Below, piece by piece: positions 44,604 to 53,579 of a DNA stretch of 64,000 nt. The notes below the pieces were generated by a model, which worked only from the letters and a program-made list of their open reading frames with translations, was not told the DNA's origin and did no database searches. Every line of letters starts with the position of its first letter. The first letter of the stretch is position 1. The position numbers and the translations under genes were made by a program. The stretch spans positions 13,171,920-13,235,919 of the forward strand of contig NZ_JAQNDO010000001.1 in the NCBI RefSeq assembly GCF_028369105.1, given 5' to 3'. Source of the stretch: Polyangium mundeleinium. GTDB lineage: Bacteria > Myxococcota_A > Polyangia > Polyangiales > Polyangiaceae.

Positions 44604-47282
44604 TCACGGGTCGCTGCCCGGCGTCGCGCCGTCGAAGCGCTGCACCTCGAGGTTGGGATCCAGGGCGTAGCCGTCGTCCTGGCTCCGCAGGAAGTCCCGC
44701 AACCCGCGACGCCGCAGCTTGGAGACCGCCACATAAATGCGGTTGGCCGCGGCGTCGACTTGAATGCGCTCGCCCGGCCAGACCGCCCGCTGGATCTCCT
44801 CCAGGGAGAGCCCCACGCCGGGCCGCGCGCCGCGCTGCTCGACCAGCGCGAACAGGAGGCGGCGCAGGACGGGATGCTGGTGCAGATCCTCCCAGTCTCC
44901 CCCAGGAGGCCGATAGCGGCCCGCGTTGGGCGCGATCACCAGCGCGTCGGCGGACAGCTCCTCGGCGGCCTCGGCGGACAGGCGACCCAGCGCGGCGCTC
45001 AGGATCCGGAGGCCGATACGCACGTCGTCCGAGAGCTCGGCCGGCGACGGACCTCCCGTCGCCGATGCGCGATGCGCGCGCTCCATTCGCTGCCTCACGT
45101 GCTGGAGGAGCGCCCTTCCGCCTTGCGGATCTCGCGCCTCCTGCGCCTCGGCGGCGGAGAGCTCCGCCGCGCCCCAGGCCAGATCCACGAACGCGGCTGC
45201 GAGCGCGTCTCCACCGCTCGTGACCGCGAGCTCCGCCTCCGCGAGGAGCCTACGGGACGCGGTGCTGTCCCCGAGCGCCGCGAGCACCATCGCCAGCCTG
45301 CCACGGGCCAGCGTTTCGGAGCGGACGTCCCCGGTGGTGCGGAGCGCCAGAAGGGCGCGTTCATGATAGCTCCGCGCGGACGCGAGCTGGCTGCGCTCGT
45401 GCTGCAACGTACCCAGGTTGCCGAGGGCAATCGCCTCCAGGCGCCGATCGCCGGCCCGCTCGAGGAGGCGCAGGCCGACCTCGTAATGCGCGAGCGCGGT
45501 GCTCAGGTCGCCCTGCTCCTGCTCCAGCACGCCCACGTTGACCTGCACGATGCCCTGGAGCCGCACCACGCCCGCGTCGCCGAGCACGCGGAGCGCGTCC
45601 TGGTAGCGCTCCCTGGCGGCCTCGTACTGGCGGAGGTCGTGCAGCAGGGCCCCGAGGTTGGCCAGCAGCCGGCCCTCCGCGCGCCGGTCCCTCTGGCCGG
45701 CCAGGAGCGACATGGCGAGGTCATAACAGGCGCGCGCCTGGGAGAGCTCCCGCTGCTCGTGGTGGAGCACGCCCAGGTCCGTGACGATCGCGGCCTGGAT
45801 GGCGGACAGGCCGGAGGCCTTCGCCAGCTCGATTCCCTGATCGAACCGGGCGCGCGCCTCGTCCGTGCGACCTCGCACCTGCGCGGCGCGGCCCCGGGCC
45901 GCGAGCAGCGGCGCGGAGAGCCCCGGGGGGATGTCGGGCGCGATGTGCAGCGTCCGCTCCAGCAGCTCGAGCAAGAGGTCCGCCGGCCCCCGGCGGGCCA
46001 GCGCCGGTTCGATCGCGAGCAGCGCCCGGACGGCGCGTTCGGGCGCGAGGCCCGCGGTTGGCCTGCGCTCTCGGCTCGGCACCTGTTCCAGCCGGTCGAG
46101 CTCGCGTTTCAGCGCCGCCACCACGTTGTCTCGCAGCTCGGCCTCCAGGGGGTCGTCCGGGCTCTGCTCGTGCCTTTCGCTGGCCAGGCCGAGGAAGTGC
46201 TCCGTGTGGCGCGCCTCCGCGCGGAGCCCAGGGTCGACCTCCGCGGCGTGCTCGTCCGCAAGCTCGCGCACGCACTCGAAGAGGCCGAGCTTCCCCGAGC
46301 CGAGCACCCGGAGCAGCGACTTCTCCCGCAGGGAATCGAGCCGCCCGAGAACGTCCTTGGCGCTCAGCACCGCCTCCGCCGAGGACAGCGAGAAGGCCCC
46401 TGGAAAAAGCGCGCACTCGACCAGCGCGCGCTGGTCCTCCTCCGTCAGGAGGTCCCAGGACCATTCGAGCGCCGCGCGGAGCGTGGCCTGGCGCGGCTCG
46501 GCGTCTCGGAACCCGCCGGCCAGGACGTCGAGCCGCTTGCCCAGCCGGGAGATCAACCCCTCCACGCCGAGCAGGGGCAGCCGCACGGCGGCAAGCTCGA
46601 TGGCCAGCGGGATTCCTTCGAGCTTCTGGACCAGCTCCGCGATGCGGGGGGCGTTCTCGTCGGTCAGCTCGAAGGAGTCGTCCTCGGCCTGCGCCTTGAG
46701 CAGGAAGAGCTTCCCTGCCTCGGACGCGGCGAGCTCGGCGTCCGCGGGCAGGCTGAGCGGGCCGAGCTCCAGGATCCCCTCGCCGCGGAGCCGGAGCCGC
46801 TCGCGGGAGCACACGAGGAGCCGGACCTCCGGCGCCTCCACGAGCCACCGGCCTACGGTCTCGACGGCGAGCGAAGCGATCCGCTCGAAGTTGTCGAGCA
46901 CGAGGAGGAGCGGTCCTCGCGCGGCCAGCGCGCGCCCGAGCCGGATGGAGGCCTGGTCGGATTCGCGCCCGTCGGACAAGATGACATCGAGCGCCCTCGC
47001 GACCGTCTCGCACACCGTCCCCAGGCTGCGCGCGCTGGAGAGATCGACGAACAAGGACTCGCCGGCCTCGCGGCACGCATACTCGACCGCCAGGCGCGTC
47101 TTGCCGATGCCGGCCGGCCCCCACAACGTGACCAGGCGCTTCGAGCCAACCAGCGCGCGGATGCGCTCGAGGTCGGCGTCACGCCCGACGAACGGGGTGA
47201 GCAGCTCCGGCCGGGGAATGTCGAATCCGCGAAAGGTTGCGCTCGGCGGTCCCACGGCTGCGCTCCGCTCACGGAGGTCCAT
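44604..47282 (-). CDS. STAND/TPR transcriptional regulator with C-terminal winged helix
   Basis: An 892-aa protein starting MDLRERSAAVGPPSATFRGF. The NB-ARC/STAND ATPase has Walker A GPAGIGKT (55-62), Walker B LLLVLDNFE near 127, the GLPLA-like IPLAIELAAVRLP, and the downstream LREKSLLRV helical part. Residues 430-760 are TPR-like repeats (LGVLHHEQRELSQARACYDL, LGALLHDLRQYEAARERYQD). Residues about 795-880 form an OmpR/SARP-type winged helix (IQRAVWPGERIQVDAAANRI, VSKLRRRGLRDFLRS). SARP regulators such as AfsR have this DNA-binding domain at the N-terminus; here it is at the other end. The target is unknown. The lipoprotein gene 47301 lies just upstream on the same strand. Confidence 0.85.
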   Translation of the reverse strand: MDLRERSAAVGPPSATFRGFDIPRPELLTPFVGRDADLERIRALVGSKRLVTLWGPAGIGKTRLAVEYACREAGESLFVDLSSARSLGTVCETVARALDVILSDGRESDQASIRLGRALAARGPLLLVLDNFERIASLAVETVGRWLVEAPEVRLLVCSRERLRLRGEGILELGPLSLPADAELAASEAGKLFLLKAQAEDDSFELTDENAPRIAELVQKLEGIPLAIELAAVRLPLLGVEGLISRLGKRLDVLAGGFRDAEPRQATLRAALEWSWDLLTEEDQRALVECALFPGAFSLSSAEAVLSAKDVLGRLDSLREKSLLRVLGSGKLGLFECVRELADEHAAEVDPGLRAEARHTEHFLGLASERHEQSPDDPLEAELRDNVVAALKRELDRLEQVPSRERRPTAGLAPERAVRALLAIEPALARRGPADLLLELLERTLHIAPDIPPGLSAPLLAARGRAAQVRGRTDEARARFDQGIELAKASGLSAIQAAIVTDLGVLHHEQRELSQARACYDLAMSLLAGQRDRRAEGRLLANLGALLHDLRQYEAARERYQDALRVLGDAGVVRLQGIVQVNVGVLEQEQGDLSTALAHYEVGLRLLERAGDRRLEAIALGNLGTLQHERSQLASARSYHERALLALRTTGDVRSETLARGRLAMVLAALGDSTASRRLLAEAELAVTSGGDALAAAFVDLAWGAAELSAAEAQEARDPQGGRALLQHVRQRMERAHRASATGGPSPAELSDDVRIGLRILSAALGRLSAEAAEELSADALVIAPNAGRYRPPGGDWEDLHQHPVLRRLLFALVEQRGARPGVGLSLEEIQRAVWPGERIQVDAAANRIYVAVSKLRRRGLRDFLRSQDDGYALDPNLEVQRFDGATPGSDP

Positions 47283-47300
47283 GGGGCCGCGTCCGAGCGC

Positions 47301-47975
47301 TCACGGGGCGGCGCGGTAAGCGCCGATCCGGCGAACCTCGAAGGACTGCTCGCCGGTGGGCGTCTGCGCGACCACGGGCAGGAGCGTGTTCCGGAAGTCG
47401 ACGGGCTCCACCGGGGTGACCTGCGCGAAGACCTCGGTCGGGCCGTCGAGCGGGTCTCCGCTCATCGACGCGGTCCGGTCACACCAGGTGCCGAAGATGC
47501 CCGGCTCGGCCCCGCCGTCGTCCATCATCACCACGCCCCAGCGGCAACTGGCGTCGGCCGGTGATTCGTACAGGGCCGAGCGACTCCCGGCTCCCGCTTG
47601 CGCGGCCAGGGTCGCGTGCACGGCGCCGTCCTGCGCGGTGAGGGTGACGTCCGTCGTCTCGCCCTTTCGCGTCAGGTCGAGCCGAAGGCCCCCGGCTTCG
47701 AGCGATGCGGAGCCCGACGAGAGCGCGCCGACGAACCAGCGGGAATGGGTCGCGAAGGTCGCGGCGCCCCCGCAAACGTAAGCCTCGACGATGCCACGAT
47801 CCGACACGGCCAGGCCCACGACGGCGTCCGCGGTCTCCAGTCGGCCGGTGAATATGGAGAACTGCGCCGCGCTGGCCGCTTCGGGATCTTCCGCCCCGCC
47901 GCAGGCGACGAGGCACAGGGCCAACGGGAGGAGGACCTTCCGATGCGTTCCCAAGGCAAGGACCACGGCCGACAA
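47301..47975 (-). CDS. Lipoprotein of unknown function
   Basis: A 224-aa protein from a TTG at 47975, or 221 aa from the GTG at 47966. The signal peptide HRKVLLPLALCLVACGG ends in lipobox LVACG. The mature part is beta-rich (IVEAYVCGGAATFATHSRWF, ATLAAQAGAGSRSALYESP) with four Cys residues. Family not recognised. It ends 18 bp before the regulator gene on the same strand, so the regulator may be co-transcribed with it. Confidence 0.65.
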   Translation of the reverse strand: MSAVVLALGTHRKVLLPLALCLVACGGAEDPEAASAAQFSIFTGRLETADAVVGLAVSDRGIVEAYVCGGAATFATHSRWFVGALSSGSASLEAGGLRLDLTRKGETTDVTLTAQDGAVHATLAAQAGAGSRSALYESPADASCRWGVVMMDDGGAEPGIFGTWCDRTASMSGDPLDGPTEVFAQVTPVEPVDFRNTLLPVVAQTPTGEQSFEVRRIGAYRAAP

Positions 47976-48110
47976 GTAGCACCATCACGCCCGGCAGCCA
48001 AGCGGCGGAGCGGGACGCGGGCGCATTCCTTCCCTCCCGGCCGGCGCGAAGGCATTTCCCTGCATCCCTGGCGGCTTGCGGCGGGCCCCGGCCTCGGGCA
48101 ACCTCACGGT

Positions 48111-48683
48111 ATGGCCGATGCGGCGCGGAAACGTGCGACGTACGAGGACCTCTTGGCGCTCCCGCCGAACGTGAAGGGGGAGATCCTGGATGGGGTGCTG
48201 TACACGCAGCCGAAGCCGCGGTTTCGGCATGTTCACGGGGCGGCGAGCATGCAGGAACAGCTCGGTCCGCCTTTCCGCCGTGGCATCGGCGGTCCCGGTG
48301 GCTGGTGGATCGCCACCGAGCCCGGCATTGAGCTGCCCGACTCGCCCGAGGTCTCTCCGGATCTGGCCGGCTGGCGTCGCGAGCGGATGCCCGATCCACC
48401 GGGCGACGATCCCATCACCGTCGTGCCCGACTGGGTCTGCGAGATCTTCTCCCCGAGCACGCGTGGCTACGATCAGCGCGTCAAGCAACCGTTTTACGCG
48501 AAATACGGCGTTCGATGGTTGTGGTTCATCGATCCCGAAGCGCATGTGCTCCTGGCATATCGCCTGGAAAACGGCCGCTGGGCGAGCATCGGTACGTGGG
48601 GGAATGACGACCGCGCGCGGATCGAGCCGTTCGATGCGATCGAGCTCGACCTGTCCGATCTCTGGTTGCCCGTGAAGGGCTGA
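48111..48683 (+). CDS. Uma2-family endonuclease-fold protein (DUF820), copy 1
   Basis: A 190-aa protein starting MADAARKRATYEDLLALPPN. Typical Uma2 order: YEDLLALPPNVKGEILDGVL, GIGGPGGWWIATEPGIELPD, PDLAGWRRERMP, VVPDWVCEIFSPSTRGYD, and KQPFYAKYGVRWLWFIDPEA. The PD-(D/E)XK-like residues fall in PDLAGW and VCEIFSPST. Uma2 proteins are abundant and multiplied in myxobacteria and cyanobacteria; their substrates are unknown. It is followed one base later by a paralogue, a tandem duplication. Confidence 0.85.
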   Translation: MADAARKRATYEDLLALPPNVKGEILDGVLYTQPKPRFRHVHGAASMQEQLGPPFRRGIGGPGGWWIATEPGIELPDSPEVSPDLAGWRRERMPDPPGDDPITVVPDWVCEIFSPSTRGYDQRVKQPFYAKYGVRWLWFIDPEAHVLLAYRLENGRWASIGTWGNDDRARIEPFDAIELDLSDLWLPVKG

Positions 48684-48684
48684 C

Positions 48685-49215
48685 GTGGACGACCTGCGGC
48701 CGAACGAGCGACGCGAGGTCCTGGACGGCGTGGTGTATACCCAGCCGCATCCGTGGCCGGCGTACATGCGGACCGCGACGGTCCTCGGTGGGCACCTGAG
48801 CTGCCCCTTCGACAGCGGGTGGCGTGGCCCGGGAGGCTGGTGGATCCTCGTCGGCCCTGGCATCGAGCTGCCCGATTCACCGGAGGTCGTGCCGGATCTC
48901 GCCGGATGGCGCCGTGAGCGATTGCCCCGTCTGCCGGAGGAGGACCTCACGGTCACCCCCGACTGGGTCTGCGAGATCCTCACGCCGAACACCCGAAACT
49001 ACGATCAGCGCATCAAGAAGCCGTTTTACGCGAAACACGGCATCACGTGGCTCTGGCTCGTCGACCCCGAGGCCCACGTGCTCACGGCCCATCGCCTACG
49101 GAACGGTCGCTGGCACGAGCTCGGCGCGTGGGGCGACGACGAATGCCCGTGCATCGAGCCGTTCGACGCGATCGAGCTCCCGCTCTCCGACCTCTGGCTC
49201 CCCTCGGAGGACTGA
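48685..49215 (+). CDS. Uma2-family endonuclease-fold protein, copy 2 (N-terminally shorter)
   Basis: A 176-aa protein with a GTG start directly after the first Uma2 stop. It shares with copy 1 the blocks LDGVVYTQP, GGWWILVGPGIELPDSPEVV, PDLAGWRRERLP, TPDWVCEILTPNTRNYDQR and KKPFYAKHGITWLWLVDPEA, but lacks the N-terminal YEDLLALPP. The catalytic-type residues are kept. The duplication looks recent in origin though diverged at many positions. Translation is probably coupled to copy 1. Confidence 0.8.
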   Translation: MDDLRPNERREVLDGVVYTQPHPWPAYMRTATVLGGHLSCPFDSGWRGPGGWWILVGPGIELPDSPEVVPDLAGWRRERLPRLPEEDLTVTPDWVCEILTPNTRNYDQRIKKPFYAKHGITWLWLVDPEAHVLTAHRLRNGRWHELGAWGDDECPCIEPFDAIELPLSDLWLPSED

Positions 49216-49218
49216 CCC

Positions 49219-49989
49219 TCACCCCTCCTTCGCCGGCTCCGCCCCCTCGATCTCCGCCCCCTCCTCCTCCCCGCGAATCTTCCGCTGCGTCGGCCGCACC
49301 TTCTCCGCCAGATCCCGATACCCGGCCAGCCGGTACAGCCCCTCCAGCGTCGACGCCGTCCCCTGATACGCATCCGACCACGCCGCTGCCGCCCGGTCCC
49401 GCGCCGCGAGCGCCGTCTCCAGCTCGCGCGCCTCGCGGTGATCGTCCCCCACCGCCGCTTCGAGCTGGCTCGATTGCTTGTTCACCGATTGCAATGCCAC
49501 CGCCGTGTCGAACGTCGAGCCGAGCGGCGAGACCACGACCGCCGGTTGCTCGCCGAGCAAGCGCGCCACGGTCTTCGTGTACTGGAGAAGCTTGGCCGGC
49601 ACGCGCGGCGATTCCGTCGAGAGGCCATACGTCGCGAGCGCCGCGGCCCCCATGTGGTCCTCGATCGTCCGGCGCAAGAGGCCGAGCAGCATCGCGAGCG
49701 CCGCCGCCGCCGCGTCGCGGGAGGCGCGCACCGGGATGTCGTCCGCTCGCTCGGCGGCAAGATCCTCCTCCGCTTTGCCGAGCTCCGCCGCGGCCCGCGA
49801 AAGGCCGTCCGCGAGCGCTTCGAAGATCGCGAGGTACGATGACTTCGTCGCTTTCGTGTGGGGCCCCTGGACCTCTTGCGACCGCGCCGCGAGGATCTCC
49901 GCGACCGCGGCCCCATGCGTGCGGGCCGAGGCGACGACCTTGTCGCTGACGCGGATCTGATTCTGCACCTGTTCGCTGACCTTCGACAT
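49219..49989 (-). CDS. Helical hypothetical protein (myxobacterial family)
   Basis: A 256-aa protein starting MSKVSEQVQNQIRVSDKVVA with AGGTG close upstream of the ATG at 49989. Almost entirely helical and Ala-rich: FEALADGLSRAAAELGKAEE, ASRDAAAAALAMLLGLLRRT, DREARELETALAARDRAAAA-like coiled coil, then a disordered Glu-rich tail. There are no membrane segments or known motifs. It resembles families of repeated structural or scaffold proteins in myxobacteria. It is convergent with the second Uma2 gene (gap 3 bp). Confidence 0.7.
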   Translation of the reverse strand: MSKVSEQVQNQIRVSDKVVASARTHGAAVAEILAARSQEVQGPHTKATKSSYLAIFEALADGLSRAAAELGKAEEDLAAERADDIPVRASRDAAAAALAMLLGLLRRTIEDHMGAAALATYGLSTESPRVPAKLLQYTKTVARLLGEQPAVVVSPLGSTFDTAVALQSVNKQSSQLEAAVGDDHREARELETALAARDRAAAAWSDAYQGTASTLEGLYRLAGYRDLAEKVRPTQRKIRGEEEGAEIEGAEPAKEG

Positions 49990-50108
49990 GCGCACCTCCC
50001 TCCGAGCGGCCGCGAGGGTAATCGGGAGCGAACGAGCCCGGCAAGCCAGGAAACACCGCGCCGCTTGACATTCGCGCGACTTTGCCGTCCCGCTCGGAGG
50101 CGACCCCC

Positions 50109-53081
50109 GTGGACCGCTCTTCCCTCGCAAACCTCTCCGCGCTCGTCCGCCTCCTCGACGAGGACGCCGCGGTTCGGTGCGACGCCGCCTCGACGCTCGA
50201 CCCGCGCCCGCTTCCCGCTCGCTTCGCCCTCCGCCAGGCCATGCTCGGCGACGAGGACGCCGAGGTCCGCGCCGCAGCCGCGCAGAAGCTCGGCGAAGTG
50301 CGCAGCCGTCGTTTTGCGTCCGCCTTCGTCGAGGCACTCGAAGACCCGATGCCCTCCGTGCGCGACCGCGCCTATCGCGCGCTCGCCAGGCTCGAATCCC
50401 CCGATGTATTGCCCCACGCGGCCCGCGCCATTCGCAAGGAGCCCGTATGGTGGGTGCGTCGATCCGCGGTGCGCGCCGCAGCCGCGGCCGGAGGCAAGGA
50501 CGCGCTGCCGCTGCTCGTCGCGTCCCTCGCAGACCCTTTTTGGCGCGTCCGCCACGCCGCCGTGCAGGCGCTCGTGGTGCTCGGCGAGGACGATTCCGAG
50601 GTGCGGGACGCCGTCGCCCAAGCCGCCGCGAACGATCCGACCGGGACCGTCTCCTCCGCCGCGCATTACCTCGGCGCTGCGTGGGCCGGCGCCGCCGAGA
50701 CGCCCGCCGCGACCGCTTCGCCGCCCGTGTTCCTCTCCGAAGGCCTCGCCGACGAGGATCCCGCCGTCGTCACCGCGCGCCTGGAGAAGGTCGATCCCGC
50801 GGTCGTGCCCGCCGCCGCCCTCGTCGCCTGGCTCGGCGACCCCCACGCGGCCTTGCGCGCCCTCGCGCGGCGCCGGCTGCGCGAACGGAACGACCCCGAC
50901 GCCTTCCTCCTCGCCCTGCGATGGCTCGACGAGCCCCGTGTTCCCCACGCCGCCGCCGAGGTGCGCGCCGTGCTCGATCGGCTCGGCAGCGGTGAGGATC
51001 TCCCGCTCGCGCGGCGTGTCCTCGCGGCGGATCCGCTGTCCCCCGGCGCGCTCGCCTGGGCCGCGGAGGTGCTCGCGGTGCGGGGGAGCGCGGAGGATCT
51101 GGAGCGGGTGCGCGCGCTGGCAAAGAGCGGCGCGCCGGAGCTGCGCGCGGCCGCGGTGACGGGGTTGCTTCGGGATCAGCGCTCGCTCCCGATCGTGCTC
51201 GGCGCGCTCGACGATCCGGACGAGGAGGTCCGCGCGGCCGCGCTCGCCGGCTGGGAATGGCGCCCCGGAGCGCCGCGGATCCTTGCGGCGTGGGCCGAGG
51301 CCCTCCTCGCGTCCGCCCCCCGCGCCGTCTCCGCGCGCGAACGCCGCGCCGTCGCCGAAGCCGCCGCCCTGCTCGGCGACGACCCCCTCCTCGCCCGCGC
51401 CGCGACCGACGTGGACCCCGCGACCCGCGCCGTCGCCCTCGCCGCCCGTGCTGCCTCGGGCGACCTCCCGCCCGCCGAATGCGCCCGCGCCCTCGCCGAC
51501 GAGGACCCCTGGATTCGCGTGGCTGTCCTCGATCCGGACGCCGCGCTCGCCGCCGCCGTCAGCGACACCGACCCGTGGATCCGCCGCCAGGCGATGACCC
51601 TCGTGTTCCGCCATCGGGAAACCCTCGCGCCCGACGACGTCCGCGCCGCGGCCCTCGCCTCTGTGCTCGCGCCCGACCCGTTCCTCCGCGCCCGCGCCGC
51701 CGACCTCTTCGCCCCCGCGGACGACCCGCTCCACCCCGAAGCCCTCCGCGCCCTGCTCCGCCTCTCCCAGGACCGCACCCCGATGGTCCGCGCCGCCGCC
51801 GCGAGCGCCCTCGAAGGGGTCGTCGACCTGGAAGATCGGCTCCTCGGGCTCCTCGATCCATCAAAACCCGAGCCCGACGAGGCCGTGCGCACCTCGGCCT
51901 ATACCTGGCTGCTCCGCGACGGCGACGATCGGGCCCTCGCGCGGCTCGTCGCGGCGCTCGCGCCCGGCGCCGAGGGGGCGCTCGTGAAGGCGCACCTCGA
52001 AGCCCTGACGCTCGTGCTCCCGGACGAGGCATTTTCCAAGCAGCCCTCCCTCGTCCAGCACCGCCCGGCGTCGCCCCCGCCCGCTGCGGAGCCGCCTCGC
52101 AAACGCGCGCCAATGCCCGCGCGGCCCGAAGGCGTTCTCCTCCGCCCCCTCGGGACGACCGGGCTTTTTGTATCACCGCTCGTGGTCTCGGGCGCGCACG
52201 GCCTCGTCGCGTCGAGTTTTGCCGATGCGCGTGATGCCGGGGTCAATGCCTTCTTCTGGGAGCCGCGTTATCACGAGCTCACGCGTTTCCTGCGGTCACG
52301 CCGGGCCGGACGGGATCGCCTCGTCCTCGTCGCCGGCACCTACCATTCTGGCCCCGACGCCCTCCGCGCCGACGTCGAGCGCACGCTCGCGCGCTTGCGT
52401 ATCGACTGGATCGACGTCTTCCTCCTTTTTTGGGTCCGCTCCCCGGATCGCCTCGCCGACGACGATTACGACGCCCTCGCGCGCCTGCGCGACGAAGGCA
52501 AGCTGCGCGCATTCGGCTTCTCCACGCATGACCGCGCCGTGGCCGTCTCCGCGCTCCAGAAGCACCCCTGGCCCGTCGTGATGACCCGCCACAGCGCCGC
52601 CCACCCCGGCGCCGAGGCCCAGCTCCTCCCCGAGGCCCTCGCCCGCGGCACGGGCATCCTCACATTCACGGCCACCTCCTATGGCCGCCTGCTCCGCCCT
52701 GCTTCTTCGCTTGGGGCTTCGGATCGCCTTCGGCGTCCTGCGCCCCAAACCCCCAGTGACGACACCCCGGAGACAAAACCCCCGACCGCCCCCGATTGCT
52801 ACCGATACTCGCTCACCCAGCCCGGCGTGAGCGCCACGCTCACGGCGCCGCGCAGCCACCGCGAGCTCCTCGAAAACCTCACCGTCCTCGCGCGCCCGAC
52901 CTTGCCCGAGGATGCGCTCCCCGCGCTCCGCGCCCACGGCGAGCGCATTCGGGCCGAAACGCGACGCTTCGATGCCCTCGTCCGCCGCGCGCCGGGCGGC
53001 CCGCGCGACCGGCTGCGCGCCTTGCTCGAAGAAGACACCACGCGCCCTGACGAGGCCCTTCCGCCCGAGCCCAAGATGTGA
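50109..53081 (+). CDS. HEAT-repeat protein fused to an inactive aldo/keto-reductase domain
   Basis: A 990-aa protein from a GTG at 50109 with GGAGG 8 bases upstream. Residues 1-660 are HEAT repeats of about 30 aa (QAMLGDEDAEVRAAAAQKLG, VEALEDPMPSVRDRAYRALA, VASLADPFWRVRHAAVQALV). Residues about 670-985 follow the aldo/keto-reductase plan from LRPLGTTGLFVSPLVVSGAHG. The usual tetrad Asp-Tyr-Lys-His is changed: FFWEPRYHE keeps the Tyr but not the Asp, LVLVAGTY replaces the Lys region, and VFLLFWVRSPD replaces the His with Trp. The reductase part is thus probably a binding or scaffold module. Function unknown; cytoplasmic. Confidence 0.85.
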   Translation: MDRSSLANLSALVRLLDEDAAVRCDAASTLDPRPLPARFALRQAMLGDEDAEVRAAAAQKLGEVRSRRFASAFVEALEDPMPSVRDRAYRALARLESPDVLPHAARAIRKEPVWWVRRSAVRAAAAAGGKDALPLLVASLADPFWRVRHAAVQALVVLGEDDSEVRDAVAQAAANDPTGTVSSAAHYLGAAWAGAAETPAATASPPVFLSEGLADEDPAVVTARLEKVDPAVVPAAALVAWLGDPHAALRALARRRLRERNDPDAFLLALRWLDEPRVPHAAAEVRAVLDRLGSGEDLPLARRVLAADPLSPGALAWAAEVLAVRGSAEDLERVRALAKSGAPELRAAAVTGLLRDQRSLPIVLGALDDPDEEVRAAALAGWEWRPGAPRILAAWAEALLASAPRAVSARERRAVAEAAALLGDDPLLARAATDVDPATRAVALAARAASGDLPPAECARALADEDPWIRVAVLDPDAALAAAVSDTDPWIRRQAMTLVFRHRETLAPDDVRAAALASVLAPDPFLRARAADLFAPADDPLHPEALRALLRLSQDRTPMVRAAAASALEGVVDLEDRLLGLLDPSKPEPDEAVRTSAYTWLLRDGDDRALARLVAALAPGAEGALVKAHLEALTLVLPDEAFSKQPSLVQHRPASPPPAAEPPRKRAPMPARPEGVLLRPLGTTGLFVSPLVVSGAHGLVASSFADARDAGVNAFFWEPRYHELTRFLRSRRAGRDRLVLVAGTYHSGPDALRADVERTLARLRIDWIDVFLLFWVRSPDRLADDDYDALARLRDEGKLRAFGFSTHDRAVAVSALQKHPWPVVMTRHSAAHPGAEAQLLPEALARGTGILTFTATSYGRLLRPASSLGASDRLRRPAPQTPSDDTPETKPPTAPDCYRYSLTQPGVSATLTAPRSHRELLENLTVLARPTLPEDALPALRAHGERIRAETRRFDALVRRAPGGPRDRLRALLEEDTTRPDEALPPEPKM

Positions 53082-53107
53082 TGTCATCACCTGGCTCACG
53101 GGAGGCG

Positions 53108-53430
53108 CGAGCAGCCAGCTATCACCCCGCGATGTCACGTCGCGGCTGCGAACGACTCCCCATGGAGAATGAAGCGTCACGGGGACCGCCCCGCAGGGCT
53201 TTTCGTCCCCGTACGCCTCTGCCGAGCAGGTGGCGGTGCCTCCCGTGAGCAGCTCTTTCAGAGCTTCCCTGGCCCGGGAAAATATGTTCCCATGGGGACG
53301 GCTCCCGGGGACACGAGCAGCCAGCTATCATCCCGCGATGTCACGTCGCGGCTGCGACCTGTACCCCATGAAAGAATGATGCGTCACGAGACCGCCCTGC
53401 GGGGCGATACAGCTTTCAGCTGTAGGTCTT
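53108..53430. repeat. Tandem intergenic repeat with 206-bp period
   Basis: Two diverged copies of about 200 bp. The conserved core (CGAGCAGCCAGCTATCA...) is at 53108-53151 and 53314-53357, and contains CCGCGA-TGTCACG-TCGCGG, an inverted repeat. Later blocks GTACGCCTCTGCCGAGCA are also shared (about 53212 and 53431). The whole gap 53082-53579 has no supported intact gene. Confidence 0.65.
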
Positions 53431-53579
53431 GTGTACGCCTCTGCCGAGCAAGTGGCGCGGTCTCCGGGAGCCTTTTCTTTCCGCGTCCAGGTCAGCCGCC
53501 CGCCGTCTCCGCGGGGCTCTCCTTGGTTCGCCGCGCCTCGGCGCGCCGCTTGCGCGCGTACGCGCTCGTCGCCTCGCGC

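Noticed and set aside
43935..47564. 1209-aa plus-strand frame
   Set aside because: It is opposite the STAND regulator with clear NB-ARC and winged-helix motifs; an artefact of high GC.
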